A DNA stretch of 64,000 nucleotides from Vaginella massiliensis (GCF_900089075.1 NZ_LT593746.1:124967-188966); one strand, 5' to 3'; shown: positions 1 through 10,057, counted from the stretch's first letter. Notes: a model not told the origin generated them from the sequence alone. Made by a program: numbers and translations.

Positions 1-849
1 GGTTTTTCTACCGATTTGTTTTTGGAATCGATTCCGAACGACTTTCTCGATGTGGATCTTGCATCTTGGCAATGGAAAGAAGGCGATCGCACAATACCGA
101 TCATTATTCCAAAAAATTACCTCAATCTGTACAATTTCGGATTTGCAAGTAGCCAAGGTTTGCCACAGGTTTCGGAGAGTTTGTTCAAACAAATTCCGTT
201 TCAGATTGTGATTGGTAAAGGAGAACATCAACAAATTTACCTCGCTAAAATTGTGGATTTCACTAATAAAATTAATACCATTCTGGTTCCTGATCATTTT
301 TTGACTTGGGCAAACGGTCATTTTTCTACCAAGAAAAATCTACAACCTTCGCGCATCATCATCGAAACAGTCGACCAAGCCAATCCCGCTACCTTGCACT
401 ATTTGGAGCAACAGAATTACGACCTCAATCGAGATGAATTGAAAAATAATGAGGTGATGTTCTACCTGAAACTTGCTTTTGGGATTGTGGTGGGCATCGG
501 ATTGATTATCATTTTGGCTTCGTTGTGGTTGTTGATCATCAATTTCCAATTGATTATCGAACGCAATCGAGAAAAACTAAGAGATTTACATTTTATTGGA
601 TATTCACCAAAACAACTGATTTCGCCTTATATGAAATACGCCTTTGCGAGTTTGTTTTTTACGTTTTCCCTCGCATTGGTTGCGGTATTTTTGGCCATGA
701 AATTTATACATCAACGGCTGAGCGACCTAGATTTAGATGAATCGAAGCATTTTGGCGTTGTGGTCGCGATTGGATTTGGAATGTTGGTTTTGCTGCTCTC
801 ATTCAACTACCTGACGATAAGAAGTTCTATCCGCAAAAGTATATCATAA
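1..849 (+). CDS. FtsX-like ABC transporter permease, C-terminal part (cut by window edge)
   Basis: The frame is open from the first base, so the true start lies upstream; the TTG at 16 is only the first start-like codon. About 150 residues of soluble, probably periplasmic sequence are followed by three hydrophobic segments near residues 150-175, 205-228 and 248-268. Between the first and second is a short charged loop (IERNREKLRDLHFIGYSPKQ) typical of the FtsX/MacB permease family, which couples to an ATP-binding subunit. The partner ATPase is not visible in this window. The gene ends at a strong hairpin. Family is fairly secure; substrate is unknown. Confidence 0.7.
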   Translation, partial: GFSTDLFLESIPNDFLDVDLASWQWKEGDRTIPIIIPKNYLNLYNFGFASSQGLPQVSESLFKQIPFQIVIGKGEHQQIYLAKIVDFTNKINTILVPDHFLTWANGHFSTKKNLQPSRIIIETVDQANPATLHYLEQQNYDLNRDELKNNEVMFYLKLAFGIVVGIGLIIILASLWLLIINFQLIIERNREKLRDLHFIGYSPKQLISPYMKYAFASLFFTFSLALVAVFLAMKFIHQRLSDLDLDESKHFGVVVAIGFGMLVLLLSFNYLTIRSSIRKSIS

Positions 850-878
850 AAAAAGGTTTCCTTCAGAAACCTTTTTTT
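849..878. terminator. Bidirectional rho-independent terminator
   Basis: Stem AGGTTTC/GAAACCT with an A-run before it and a T-run after it, lying between the permease (+) and the converging barrel gene (-). It can serve both. Confidence 0.85.
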
Positions 879-898
879 ATGATGAGCTATGCAATGGG

Positions 899-1432
899 CT
901 AGAATTTATATGCTGCTCCGATTCCTATTGTGCCGGCTGAACTCTTGTCTACATAGTTTCTGTTGTCGAACACATATTCATGACGAGAAGTAATGTTCTT
1001 GAAGAATCCAAAAAATGTAAATTGATCGAAATCGTATCCGATTTTTGGTTGAGCATAAAACCCTCCGTCTACATCACTGCTTAGCGAAACAGCGTATCCT
1101 AAATCTAATCCGGCGTAGAATGGATCTGCAAAATGATAGGTTGCAGAAGCAGCTACAGGCAAGAAACTTACATTGGCAAATTTAGATGTTCCTACGTTAT
1201 TGCTTTCGACATCTTTCCCTACAAAATGATCGAAGGCTATTGCACCACCAACTTTCAAATTATCAATCACTTCTACGCGATATGCAGCATCCACACCAAA
1301 ATTGAACGAATGCGTTTTTGAAATATCACCCGTTGGGAAACCTAAATGAACGCCCAATTCTAAACCTTCTTGAGCCTGAACGCCTAATGCCATTCCGAAG
1401 GAAAAAGCTAAACCTAAAACAATTTTTTTCAT
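899..1432 (-). CDS. Outer-membrane beta-barrel protein, paralogue 1
   Basis: A 177-residue protein with a clear Sec signal peptide (MKKIVLGLAFSFGMALGVQAQ) and alternating hydrophobic strands ending in an aromatic residue (YKF at the C-terminus), as expected of a small porin-like barrel inserted by the BAM machinery. It resembles the next gene through shared blocks such as GVHLGFPTGDIS and FDHFVGKD, so the two are tandem paralogues. The function is unknown; the family is usually annotated as 'outer membrane beta-barrel protein'. It starts at an ATG followed directly by the signal peptide. Confidence 0.75.
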   Translation of the reverse strand: MKKIVLGLAFSFGMALGVQAQEGLELGVHLGFPTGDISKTHSFNFGVDAAYRVEVIDNLKVGGAIAFDHFVGKDVESNNVGTSKFANVSFLPVAASATYHFADPFYAGLDLGYAVSLSSDVDGGFYAQPKIGYDFDQFTFFGFFKNITSRHEYVFDNRNYVDKSSAGTIGIGAAYKF

Positions 1433-1476
1433 AATTTTTATATATATAATTTTTACAGAATCAAAAAAAATACCAT

Positions 1477-1508
1477 AAAAAAAGAGTAGTCACAAAACTA
1501 CTCTTTTC
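1477..1508 (-). terminator. Terminator of barrel paralogue 2
   Basis: Stem AAAGAGTAGT/ACTACTCTTT; on the minus strand it is followed by a T-run. It separates the two barrel genes, so they are probably separate transcripts. Confidence 0.85.
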
Positions 1509-1531
1509 TTATGATAATCAATTACGTTTTC

Positions 1532-2041
1532 TTAGAATTTGTATGCAACACCTACTCCTACCGAACCGATGTTCCAGTCGTTGGTGTATTTTACATTCAA
1601 GAGTTCGTATTCGTTTTTACCAGCTACTCCTTTGTAGAAACCGTAAACGTCAACTGCAGCTCCGCTATATCCTACTTTTGGTTGGTAATAGAAACCTCCA
1701 TCCATATTGTCTTTTGTAGCGAAAGCATATCCTAAGTCAGCTCCGACAAAGAAATTTTGAGTTGGATTAAATTTAGCTGAAGCTGCTAAAGGAATGAATC
1801 CAAAATCGTCTACATCATCTTTACCAATGAAGTGGTCGTAACCAGATGCTAAACCTAATTTGAAGTTTTGTGCAATTGGATAAAGGTACGCCACATCTAT
1901 ACCGATATTGAAACTTGATACATCACTCACATCACCTACAGGAATTCCGACATGAACTCCACCCTCAACACCAGTCGTTTGAGCGTTAACACCTGCGATA
2001 CCGAATACTGCAACAGCTGCAGCTAAAACTAATTTTTTCAT
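1532..2041 (-). CDS. Outer-membrane beta-barrel protein, paralogue 2
   Basis: A 169-residue protein with signal peptide (MKKLVLAAAVAVFGIAGVNAQ) and the same barrel pattern and C-terminal YKF as its downstream neighbour. The shared motifs GVHVGIPVGDVS and YDHFIGKD show tandem duplication. It has its own terminator and a ~200-base upstream region, which suggests independent regulation of the pair. Exact role not recognisable. Confidence 0.75.
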   Translation of the reverse strand: MKKLVLAAAVAVFGIAGVNAQTTGVEGGVHVGIPVGDVSDVSSFNIGIDVAYLYPIAQNFKLGLASGYDHFIGKDDVDDFGFIPLAASAKFNPTQNFFVGADLGYAFATKDNMDGGFYYQPKVGYSGAAVDVYGFYKGVAGKNEYELLNVKYTNDWNIGSVGVGVAYKF

Positions 2042-2195
2042 AATTATAATTTTAAATTATTGTTTCATTTTTGAACATTGGTATAATTCCAAAACGTGTG
2101 CCAAAATGCTTTAATCAAGTCAAAATATTAGATATTAAAAATATTAAACACTAATAATCAATATTTTGCAGTTAACAAAGTTGTCAATTATCATA

Positions 2196-2226
2196 AAAAA
2201 AAGCAGCACCAAAAGTGCTACTTTTC
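2196..2226 (-). terminator. Terminator of the DUF2723 gene
   Basis: Near-perfect stem AAGCAGCAC/GTGCTACTT (one wobble) around an AAAA loop, with a T-run on the minus strand, just past the stop of the DUF2723 gene. Confidence 0.8.
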
Positions 2227-2249
2227 TGTCTTTTTTCGTGTCAAAAAGG

Positions 2250-5200
2250 TTATTCGCCCACCAATTTATACATATCGGTTTGTTCTTGATTGTAATAAAC
2301 AGTGTCGATATCAGCAATGATACTCAAGGTTTCCATCACTTCGTTGAATTTATTTACCACCTGCACTTCTTCGCTCGACGAAATCTGATTATCTTTCATA
2401 AATTCATTATACAATTTAATGAAAGCCAATTTCTTAGGTAAATACAAATCTTTGAATTTGATCAAAGCGGCTTCTTTCTTCGCAGAAGCGGCCAAAGAAG
2501 AAATCTCGTTGTAGTTGATCATCATCAGATCGTTGTTCACACTGCTTAGCTCTGAGCCAACTGATGCCGATACTTTTCCTTTTATTTTTTCTAAATATTG
2601 TTTATTCTCTTCCAATCCGTTTTTGGCAAAATCGATGAGTTGTTTCGATTTCGAATCTTTGCCCAAGTTTGCATAAACACCTGCAATTCTACCAATATTC
2701 AATCCGTACCCATACTGTGGCCATGCAGGAATTTCTTTCATCAGCTTGTCCAATACTTTTTCTGCTTCATCTTTTCTTTCTTCGGCAATGAGATCTTCGG
2801 CTAATCTAATGGCAACATTGCGGAAAGAAGAGGCATAATTGCGCTCGTTCTGACTGAATGAAGCTTTTGGGTTGTTGAAGCCTCCCCATCTGAATTGTTC
2901 AAAAGTTCGTTTCAGTGCTTCGGGATTCGAATTTCCTATTTTTCCGTTACTGCCAAATTTGTTGTAAATCGGAACGAATTTGTACGATAATCCTGCGTAT
3001 TCTAAATAGTTTTGCAAATAGAAAATATTAGAATTGTCATACACCCCGCCTCCACTGAAGTACAAAGCGCGATCCCAATTGTAGTTTGCCAATAGTGACA
3101 ACATCAACAAATCTGCTTTGTATAGGGTGCGTCTTTCGATATTGATGACAATGTGGTCTACAATTTTGTCTTTGTCTTTCGGATTTACCAATCCGTATTT
3201 CAAGGCATTTTCTTTGTTTACGGGTACAATAATTTTGCTTACGGGTAAGAAATTGGCTTGCCCAACTTGGTAGCCATAAAAATCTGCCAATGCTTTTTTC
3301 GCCGGATTTTTATTATCCAAAATAAAATCCATCGCTTCCTTGGCCGTCATACTGTCTTGGGTTGCATACTTTTCGACGCCAGCCAAAACTTTATATGCAT
3401 TCAAGACCTGTGCAGCATCGATACGCTGATCAACCATATAGGTTTGAGCTTGCTCTACTGGCATCTCGGTCAGCTCTGCAAGCGTTGTGCCTTCTTTTAC
3501 GTACGAATTTACCTCATCGAAGAATCCTTTTATCGTCGAATTCATAATGAGAATATTGTCGTTGGTTCCGTTTTGATAATCGGTATATTTCAAATTCGAA
3601 GGTAGTCCTTGTGCATTATAAGTTCTGCGCAGCAATTGTTCGATATTCCACGGCGAATGAGCCAGAGTAAGATTGGCAATCTTCACATCGTCTCGGAACA
3701 ATTCGGTTTCTTGTAGCCCCCAAAGCGGATAGGTATCGTTGTCCCCATAGACAAACAACACCGAATTTTTGTCCAATCCGACCAAATAATTGTACGCCAA
3801 ATCGTGAGCAACAGAACGCTCGGACCTGTCGTGATCATCCCAATTCTGAAATGCCATCAAGATTGGAACTATCAGCGTAAGTGCTGTAATGGCAAACGCT
3901 GCTTTGGAGTCTAAGGTTTTCTTTCGCAATTTTTCTAATCCCAAATAAATTGCCGACACGCCTATTCCTACCCAAATGGAGAATGCAAAAAATGAACTCA
4001 CCAATGCATAGTCGCGCTCTCTAGGTTCGAATGGTTTTACGCTGGTATAAAAAATGATTCCAACACTGGTCAACATAAACAAGGCTAAAACCGCCCACCA
4101 ATGGGTGAAATTTCGATTGAGTTGAAAGAAGAAGCCCAACAATCCCAACAACAAAGGCAGCATATAGTATACATTATGCCCGTCGTTTTTGTATTCGATA
4201 GGTAAAGTTTTCTGATCGCCCAAACGCGGTGTATCGATAAACGAAAAACCAGAAATCCAGTTTCCTCTCACGGCTTCAAAACGCCCTTCTAAATCGTTCT
4301 GACGCCCAGAGAAATTCCACATGAAGTAGCGCAAAAACATATAGTTGATCTGGTAATCGAGGAAATAATTGAGTTGCTGCCCAAAAGTTGGCGGCTCTAT
4401 TGTTAAGATTTCACTATACTGTTTCAGGTCGGCGACCTTCAAGCTACCATTTTGTTGTTTAGCAATGAGATCACCATAAGCTCTTTCTGCTACTTGACGT
4501 TTCTGCGCTTTGGTTTCTTCATCATCTTGATAGTTATTAAAATAAGCAGTATTCAAAGAAAATTCAGGGAAGCCATAGATTGCGGCATAATTCTCCATAA
4601 CGTCTGGCTTCTGATCGAACATTTTCGGGAAGAATTTCACATATTTATCATTGTACACATAATCTTTCCGATCATAAACTTTTACATATTTCCCAATTCG
4701 ATTATCTTTCACATATTCGGCTCCCGTCGTTTTGCTTACATAATTTCCGCTTGCATCTCGTTCTATTCCATCATCGGCAATGTGAGCAGTATAGACTGGT
4801 CCATAAGTTGTAGGCCAATCGCCGTATTGTTCACGGTTGAAATAATCCAACATTCCCAAAGCCGTATCGGGGTCGTTGAGGTTCATATGCGGATTTGCAT
4901 TGGCTCGTATCGGGATCACCAACCAAGAGGTAAATCCGATCAGCATAAAAATCACACACCACACCGCGGTATTGAAAAGGGGCGATTTTCTTGAGTATTT
5001 TATTAATAAATAGAAAGTTCCTAAAATCAAGATGGTTGTGATAAAGGTACCCGAATGAAAAGGCAACCCTAAACTGTTGACTGCAAAAACCTCGACTTTA
5101 CCATAAAGCTTCATGGTTAAAGGGAAAATCAATTTGAAAGTGAAAGCCAAAATCAAAACCGTTATGATATTTCCGATAATAAAACTTTTGACACTGAATT

Positions 5201-5861
5201 GATTTTTACGAGCATAGTAGAAATAACAAACCACAGGCACTGCCAAAATTGCCATCAAATGCACCCCAATCGACAAGCCGATAACTAGCGAAATCAACAC
5301 CAGCCATTTGTTGCCTCTCGGCGAATCGGCGTCGGCATCCCATTTTACGCCCAACCACACGATGAGCGCAGTAAACAACGAAGCCATAGCATAAACCTCT
5401 CCTTCTACCGCCGAAAACCAAAAAGTATCGGAAAACATAAAAACAGAAGCGCCTACCACGCCTGCTCCTAAAGTAATGATTTGCTGCGATTGGCTAAGCG
5501 GAATATCGTTGACCGAAATCGTATTATATTGCGTTCCGAAAAATAATTTACGAACAAAAAACGTAATGATCCAAAACAAAAGCATTACCGTAACTGCACT
5601 ATAAATTGCAGAAGAAGCATTGATAATGGTCGCATAATGCGCTCCGTCGCCAAAAGCTAAAACACTCCAAACCGCTCCGACCAACTGAAAAAACGCCGCA
5701 CCTGGAGCGTGGGTTACCCCCAATTTGGCAGACGATACAATGTATTCGCCACAATCCCAAAGACTCAGGTAGCGTTCCATAGTAGACAAATAAACAATTG
5801 CTGCAACCAAAAACATGGCCCAGCCCAAATAATTATTCCAAGTATTGAATTTCAATTTCAT
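2250..5861 (-). CDS. DUF2723 family multi-pass membrane protein
   Basis: About 1203 residues. The N-terminal half has around ten hydrophobic segments and the signature start of the DUF2723 family (LSLWDCGEYIVSSAKLGVTHAPGA, shown here by its key residues W-D-C-G-E and H-A-P-G). The C-terminal third is soluble and helical, probably periplasmic. DUF2723 includes the human TMEM260 group, an O-mannosyltransferase family, so a GT-C type glycosyltransferase acting on exported proteins or surface glycans is the likely role; that is inference from family. I chose the ATG at 5861 over an upstream in-frame TTG at 5867. The gene is transcribed alone and divergently from guaB. Confidence 0.8.
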   Translation of the reverse strand: MKLKFNTWNNYLGWAMFLVAAIVYLSTMERYLSLWDCGEYIVSSAKLGVTHAPGAAFFQLVGAVWSVLAFGDGAHYATIINASSAIYSAVTVMLLFWIITFFVRKLFFGTQYNTISVNDIPLSQSQQIITLGAGVVGASVFMFSDTFWFSAVEGEVYAMASLFTALIVWLGVKWDADADSPRGNKWLVLISLVIGLSIGVHLMAILAVPVVCYFYYARKNQFSVKSFIIGNIITVLILAFTFKLIFPLTMKLYGKVEVFAVNSLGLPFHSGTFITTILILGTFYLLIKYSRKSPLFNTAVWCVIFMLIGFTSWLVIPIRANANPHMNLNDPDTALGMLDYFNREQYGDWPTTYGPVYTAHIADDGIERDASGNYVSKTTGAEYVKDNRIGKYVKVYDRKDYVYNDKYVKFFPKMFDQKPDVMENYAAIYGFPEFSLNTAYFNNYQDDEETKAQKRQVAERAYGDLIAKQQNGSLKVADLKQYSEILTIEPPTFGQQLNYFLDYQINYMFLRYFMWNFSGRQNDLEGRFEAVRGNWISGFSFIDTPRLGDQKTLPIEYKNDGHNVYYMLPLLLGLLGFFFQLNRNFTHWWAVLALFMLTSVGIIFYTSVKPFEPRERDYALVSSFFAFSIWVGIGVSAIYLGLEKLRKKTLDSKAAFAITALTLIVPILMAFQNWDDHDRSERSVAHDLAYNYLVGLDKNSVLFVYGDNDTYPLWGLQETELFRDDVKIANLTLAHSPWNIEQLLRRTYNAQGLPSNLKYTDYQNGTNDNILIMNSTIKGFFDEVNSYVKEGTTLAELTEMPVEQAQTYMVDQRIDAAQVLNAYKVLAGVEKYATQDSMTAKEAMDFILDNKNPAKKALADFYGYQVGQANFLPVSKIIVPVNKENALKYGLVNPKDKDKIVDHIVINIERRTLYKADLLMLSLLANYNWDRALYFSGGGVYDNSNIFYLQNYLEYAGLSYKFVPIYNKFGSNGKIGNSNPEALKRTFEQFRWGGFNNPKASFSQNERNYASSFRNVAIRLAEDLIAEERKDEAEKVLDKLMKEIPAWPQYGYGLNIGRIAGVYANLGKDSKSKQLIDFAKNGLEENKQYLEKIKGKVSASVGSELSSVNNDLMMINYNEISSLAASAKKEAALIKFKDLYLPKKLAFIKLYNEFMKDNQISSSEEVQVVNKFNEVMETLSIIADIDTVYYNQEQTDMYKLVGE

Positions 5862-5941
5862 AATCAAACAATCCTATGACCTTGCGAAAATACTATTTTT
5901 TTGATTATTGGTCGATTCTCGAATAGTTTTATATTTATTAA

Positions 5942-5972
5942 TTTGATTTCTCATGCATTTACTTTATATTTG
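5942..5972 (+). promoter_or_regulatory. guaB promoter, Bacteroidota type
   Basis: TTTG at 5942-5945, 19 bases, then TATATTTG at 5965-5972: a full match to the Bacteroidota -33/-7 pattern. Transcription would start near 5979, leaving a leader of under ten bases before the ATG at 5987. Confidence 0.65.
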
Positions 5973-5986
5973 CTTGGCAAAAAGCA

Positions 5987-7447
5987 ATGCCTTTATCTGA
6001 TAAAATTATCCAAACAGGATTCACCTTCGACGATGTACTTTTAGTACCATCTTACTCAGAAATCCTCCCAAATCAAGTTTCGCTTAGAACTCGTTTGACC
6101 GAAAAAATTCAGCTCAACATCCCAATTGTTTCGGCTGCGATGGACACCGTTTCCGAATCTAAATTGGCCATTGCCTTGGCACGTGAAGGCGGTCTTTCTT
6201 TTATTCATAAAAATATGAGCATCGAAGAGCAAGCCGCACAAATCGACCGTGTAAAACGATCTGAAAACGGTATGATTGCAGACCCTATTACCCTAACCCG
6301 AAAACATACCCTGCGCGATGCCGAAGAATTGATGGAGCAATACAGCATCTCTGGATTACCGGTAATCGAGAAAGACCGTACATTGGTAGGAATCATCACC
6401 AATCGCGATATTCGTTACCAGAAAAATTTAGATCAATTGGTAGAAGAAGTCATGACCAAAGAAAACATCATCACGTCTGACATCAATACCGATTTGGATA
6501 AAGCGAAAGAAATTTTGCTGCGAAATCGTATAGAAAAATTACCTATTGTTGACGAGCACAACAAACTGATAGGACTCATCACCATCAAAGACATCGACAA
6601 CTTGAGCGAATACCCCAATGCAACAAAAGACGAAAGAGGAAGATTGCGCGTGGGTGCTGGTGTAGGTGTTGGCGCTGAAACGTTGGAGCGCGTACAAGCC
6701 TTAGTTGAAAAAGGCGTTGACATCATTGCGTTGGATTCTGCTCACGGTCATTCTAAAGGAGTGATCGACAAAGTAAAAGAAGTACGACACGCATTCCCAG
6801 AGTTGGATATTGTAGGAGGAAATATTGTAACGGCAGCCGCAGCAAAAGATTTGATCGACGCTGGAGCGAACGCTCTAAAAGTAGGAGTTGGTCCAGGATC
6901 TATTTGTACTACTCGCGTTGTAGCTGGCGTTGGTGTGCCACAGCTCTCGGCAATCTACGATGTACACGAATATGCCAAAACCCGAAACGTCTCGATAATT
7001 GGTGACGGTGGGATAAAACTCTCTGGCGACATTGTAAAAGCAATTGCGTCTGGTGCAAATGTCGTGATGTTGGGCAGCTTGTTTGCTGGTACAGACGAAG
7101 CGCCTGGAGAGGAAATCATTTATCAGGGTCGAAAATTCAAAACCTATCAAGGAATGGGATCTTTGGCTGCAATGAAACGCGGATCGAAAGATCGCTATTT
7201 TCAATCGGATGCCAAAAAATTGGTTCCAGAAGGGATTGAAGGTCGCGTGCCTTACAAAGGTTCTATACAAGAAGTGGTGTATCAGCTTTGTGGTGGATTA
7301 CGCGCCGGAATGGGCTACTGCGGAACCGCTACGATTGACGAACTCATCAACAACGGCAAACTGGTTCGCATTACCAATGCTGGACTCAACGAAAGTCATC
7401 CGCACGATGTAGTCATCACCAAAGAAGCTCCGAACTATTCGAACTAA
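5987..7447 (+). CDS. guaB: Inosine-5'-monophosphate dehydrogenase
   Basis: 486 residues, normal length. It oxidises IMP to XMP with NAD+, the committed step of GMP synthesis. The TIM-barrel catalytic domain is split by two CBS domains (about residues 95-205). The catalytic loop GPGSICTTR carries the nucleophilic cysteine near residue 304, followed by the conserved GDGGIK phosphate-binding strand and the flap region with the RGSKDRY motif. It starts well with [12 protein letters not shown]. Single-gene unit with its own promoter and terminator. Confidence 0.97.
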   Translation: MPLSDKIIQTGFTFDDVLLVPSYSEILPNQVSLRTRLTEKIQLNIPIVSAAMDTVSESKLAIALAREGGLSFIHKNMSIEEQAAQIDRVKRSENGMIADPITLTRKHTLRDAEELMEQYSISGLPVIEKDRTLVGIITNRDIRYQKNLDQLVEEVMTKENIITSDINTDLDKAKEILLRNRIEKLPIVDEHNKLIGLITIKDIDNLSEYPNATKDERGRLRVGAGVGVGAETLERVQALVEKGVDIIALDSAHGHSKGVIDKVKEVRHAFPELDIVGGNIVTAAAAKDLIDAGANALKVGVGPGSICTTRVVAGVGVPQLSAIYDVHEYAKTRNVSIIGDGGIKLSGDIVKAIASGANVVMLGSLFAGTDEAPGEEIIYQGRKFKTYQGMGSLAAMKRGSKDRYFQSDAKKLVPEGIEGRVPYKGSIQEVVYQLCGGLRAGMGYCGTATIDELINNGKLVRITNAGLNESHPHDVVITKEAPNYSN

Positions 7448-7466
7448 TAAATTCTTTTCGATCTAA

Positions 7467-7498
7467 ACAAAATCGCTCTACAACTAGGGCGATTTTTT
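7467..7498. terminator. Terminator between guaB and the M1 peptidase
   Basis: Stem AAAATCGC/GCGATTTT with T-run; it lies between converging genes and may act on both. Confidence 0.8.
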
Positions 7499-7500
7499 AT

Positions 7501-9126
7501 TTACCTCCATTCGACCAAATACGACTTCAAGATGTTGAAATCGGACTTCTTACCGTTGAAAGTTTGCCAATTGGTTGTTGGATAAATCGTTGCTCCATTC
7601 GCTAATCGAAGCGGCATAGAAAATCCTTCTACCACCTGAGTATAACGAAACTGTAATTGATCATGTTCGATCTTTGTCTCCAACAGCGGAATTTGAGTTG
7701 TACGCAGGTATTGCTCGAAAAAAGCTTTCAGATCTAAACCAGATTTTTGCTCCAAATATGCCTCAATATCTTTTCCGTCAACCGTTTGATGATAAAAATC
7801 TTTGTTGAGAGCACGAAGGATATTTTTGAACTTTTCATCATCATTCAACCAGGTACGAAAAGTGTGAATCATATTGGCACCTTTGTAATACATATCGCCA
7901 CTCCCCTCTTGCTGCACCCCGTAAACGCCAACAATCGGAATATCATTTACTATTTTCATACGCGTACCAATCACATAATCTCCGGCAGCTTTTTTACCAA
8001 AATGCGTTTCTACAAAAAGCGTTTCGGCATAGGCTGTGAAAGCTTCGTGCACCCACATATCGGCAACATCGTTGGTCGTGATATTGTTTCCGAACCATTC
8101 ATGTCCAGCCTCGTGAACAATGATAAAATCCCACTTCAATCCCCAACCCGACCCCGAAAGATCACTGCCCAAATAGCCGTTCATAAACTTATTACCATAG
8201 GCAATTCCGCTTTGGTGTTCCATCCCAAGATGAGGCGATTCAATCAATTTGAAAGAATCTTCGTAAAAAGGATACGGTCCAAACCAATCTTCAAAACTTT
8301 GGAGCATTTTTTCGACTTCGCCAAAATGGATCAAGGCTTTATCCATATTATAATCCAACACATAATGATTGAGTTCTAAATTCCCTTTCAGTCCTTTATA
8401 ATTCTTTTTGATGTTGAGATAATGTCCTATCGAGGGGATGAGGTTGTAGTTGTTGATCGGATTTTTCACTTCCCAAGTAAAACTTACCTTTTTGTTTGGA
8501 AGTCGTTTCACTTTGCTCAACTTTCCGTTTGCAACCCCAGTTAACCCTTCTGCCACAATGATCTCTAACTTCGCGCCATGGTCTGGTTCATCGCCCTGAT
8601 AATCTTTATTCGGAAACCAAGCACTTGCACCCAAACCTTGCACTGCAACACTTAGCCAGGGTCTGCCTTTTTCATCTTTCGTAAAAATCCATCCGCCATC
8701 CCAAGGCGCATTCACGGCTTCGTGTGGATGTCCGTTGAAATATATTTTCAATTCGTTCTTTTTGGGTTTGAGCAGATGAGCTGTTTTGACGAAAAATACA
8801 TTTCCCTCGCGAGTAAATTCGGCCTGTTTGCCGTTGATTAACATTTGAGTTATCTGCATCGGTTCTTGCAAATCGATCTGCATCAGCTGATGATGATTTG
8901 GCTTGGTCACTTCGAATTTGATGCGATTCACACCATTTATTTTTTTCTGTTTTTCATCCACATCAATAGTCAAATCATAATGCTTCACATCCCACCAATC
9001 TCTGTATTGCGTATTGCTTCCACGCAAGGTATCTTGTCTGGTATACGTTCTTTTGTGATGCAATACTTGAGCCTGGGCGAAACTTGTAAGTAGTAGGATG
9101 AGGGTCAAAAAGTAATGTTTTTTCAT
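7501..9126 (-). CDS. M1 family zinc metallopeptidase, exported
   Basis: 541 residues with signal peptide (MKKHYFLTLILLLTSFAQAQ). The N-terminal beta domain of M1 aminopeptidases leads into the gluzincin core: HEAGHEWFG (zinc ligands His, His) and, about 19 residues on, the WVHEAFTAYAE segment giving the third ligand Glu. Substrate-anchoring GxMEN is represented by LGMEHQSGIAYG. It is shorter than PepN, lacking the large C-terminal helical domain, as in many Bacteroidota M1 enzymes. Likely periplasmic or surface peptide degradation. Confidence 0.88.
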   Translation of the reverse strand: MKKHYFLTLILLLTSFAQAQVLHHKRTYTRQDTLRGSNTQYRDWWDVKHYDLTIDVDEKQKKINGVNRIKFEVTKPNHHQLMQIDLQEPMQITQMLINGKQAEFTREGNVFFVKTAHLLKPKKNELKIYFNGHPHEAVNAPWDGGWIFTKDEKGRPWLSVAVQGLGASAWFPNKDYQGDEPDHGAKLEIIVAEGLTGVANGKLSKVKRLPNKKVSFTWEVKNPINNYNLIPSIGHYLNIKKNYKGLKGNLELNHYVLDYNMDKALIHFGEVEKMLQSFEDWFGPYPFYEDSFKLIESPHLGMEHQSGIAYGNKFMNGYLGSDLSGSGWGLKWDFIIVHEAGHEWFGNNITTNDVADMWVHEAFTAYAETLFVETHFGKKAAGDYVIGTRMKIVNDIPIVGVYGVQQEGSGDMYYKGANMIHTFRTWLNDDEKFKNILRALNKDFYHQTVDGKDIEAYLEQKSGLDLKAFFEQYLRTTQIPLLETKIEHDQLQFRYTQVVEGFSMPLRLANGATIYPTTNWQTFNGKKSDFNILKSYLVEWR

Positions 9127-9191
9127 TTTAAGCGTTTTGTCAAAAATAGTATATTTAGACCAAAAAATAAATTCGATAATCTTAAAAGAAA

Positions 9192-10049
9192 ATGCTCACT
9201 TCGGAAGAAATCAAGACGCGCATCAAAACCTTTCGAGAACAGCAGGCGACTGTAGAAGGTGTACAATTTTTGATGGCACAATACGATTTATCGCATCCTT
9301 TGTTGAAGCAAATTGTTTTTCGAGAAGAGGAAAGTCAGAACTCTCTGCTTTTAACAGCTGAAGGTTCAGCAGAAACTGGATTCAGAATTCGAATTCCGAG
9401 AAATATTCTAAACTTCGATCTCGATTTGGTTGTCAACCTGCTGATGCACGAAATTTATCATCTACACCAACGCTCTGGTGATCATTTCGTTGACGAACGA
9501 AGCGAACGAGAATGGCAGGCGTATACCGAAATGATTTTTCATCAGCGATTTCCACAATTGCCAACGGTCGAAGATCGTTATTTGATAGGTTTTGCCAAAA
9601 AAGCCTTACATTATTACAGTCAAATGGGCGAAGGCAGTACGTTGCAAAAAAAATATGCTTCGCAAAAAACTGTCGTGGAACAATACTTAGAATACCTCGA
9701 AAACAAACAACCGAAATCACATGTCGAATGGGCAGATTTCGAAAAATTGGATATGCGAGTTGGGACAATTTTAGAAGTCAACGACTTTCCGAAGGCTCGT
9801 AAACCATCTTACCAACTTTTGATAGATTTTGGGGAAGAAATCGGCACAAGAAAATCTTCTGCCCAAATCACAGCCTTGTACAAAAAAGAAGAATTGGTGG
9901 GCAGACAAATCATGGCCAATATCAACTTTGCACCAAAACAAATCGCCAACTTCATGAGCGAATGTTTGGTAATGGGCGTTTACCACGACGACCACGTTGT
10001 ATTGCTTGATGTAGAGCGAGCTGTGCCAAACGGCTCTAAAGTTGGATAA
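9192..10049 (+). CDS. Fusion: HExxH zincin-like N-terminal domain + CsaA-type tRNA-binding domain
   Basis: 285 residues in one uninterrupted frame. The last ~108 residues (from WADFEKLDMRVG) match the CsaA/Trbp111 OB-fold with its usual RKPSYQLLIDFG and QI-N-FAPKQI-NF-SE blocks; such proteins normally stand alone at ~110 residues and bind tRNA or act as export chaperones. The first ~175 residues are something else: they contain MHEIYHLHQ (HExxH, residues 86-90) with EREWQAY 12-17 residues later, a pattern like a gluzincin zinc site (E107 as candidate third ligand). I do not recognise this N-terminal family. No signal peptide, so cytoplasmic. Divergent from the M1 peptidase gene. Confidence 0.7.
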   Translation: MLTSEEIKTRIKTFREQQATVEGVQFLMAQYDLSHPLLKQIVFREEESQNSLLLTAEGSAETGFRIRIPRNILNFDLDLVVNLLMHEIYHLHQRSGDHFVDERSEREWQAYTEMIFHQRFPQLPTVEDRYLIGFAKKALHYYSQMGEGSTLQKKYASQKTVVEQYLEYLENKQPKSHVEWADFEKLDMRVGTILEVNDFPKARKPSYQLLIDFGEEIGTRKSSAQITALYKKEELVGRQIMANINFAPKQIANFMSECLVMGVYHDDHVVLLDVERAVPNGSKVG

Positions 10050-10057
10050 CCGTATAT

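Noticed and set aside
4452-4994. Long plus-strand open frame inside the DUF2723 gene
   Set aside because: Antisense shadow of a strong coding region; no independent signals.
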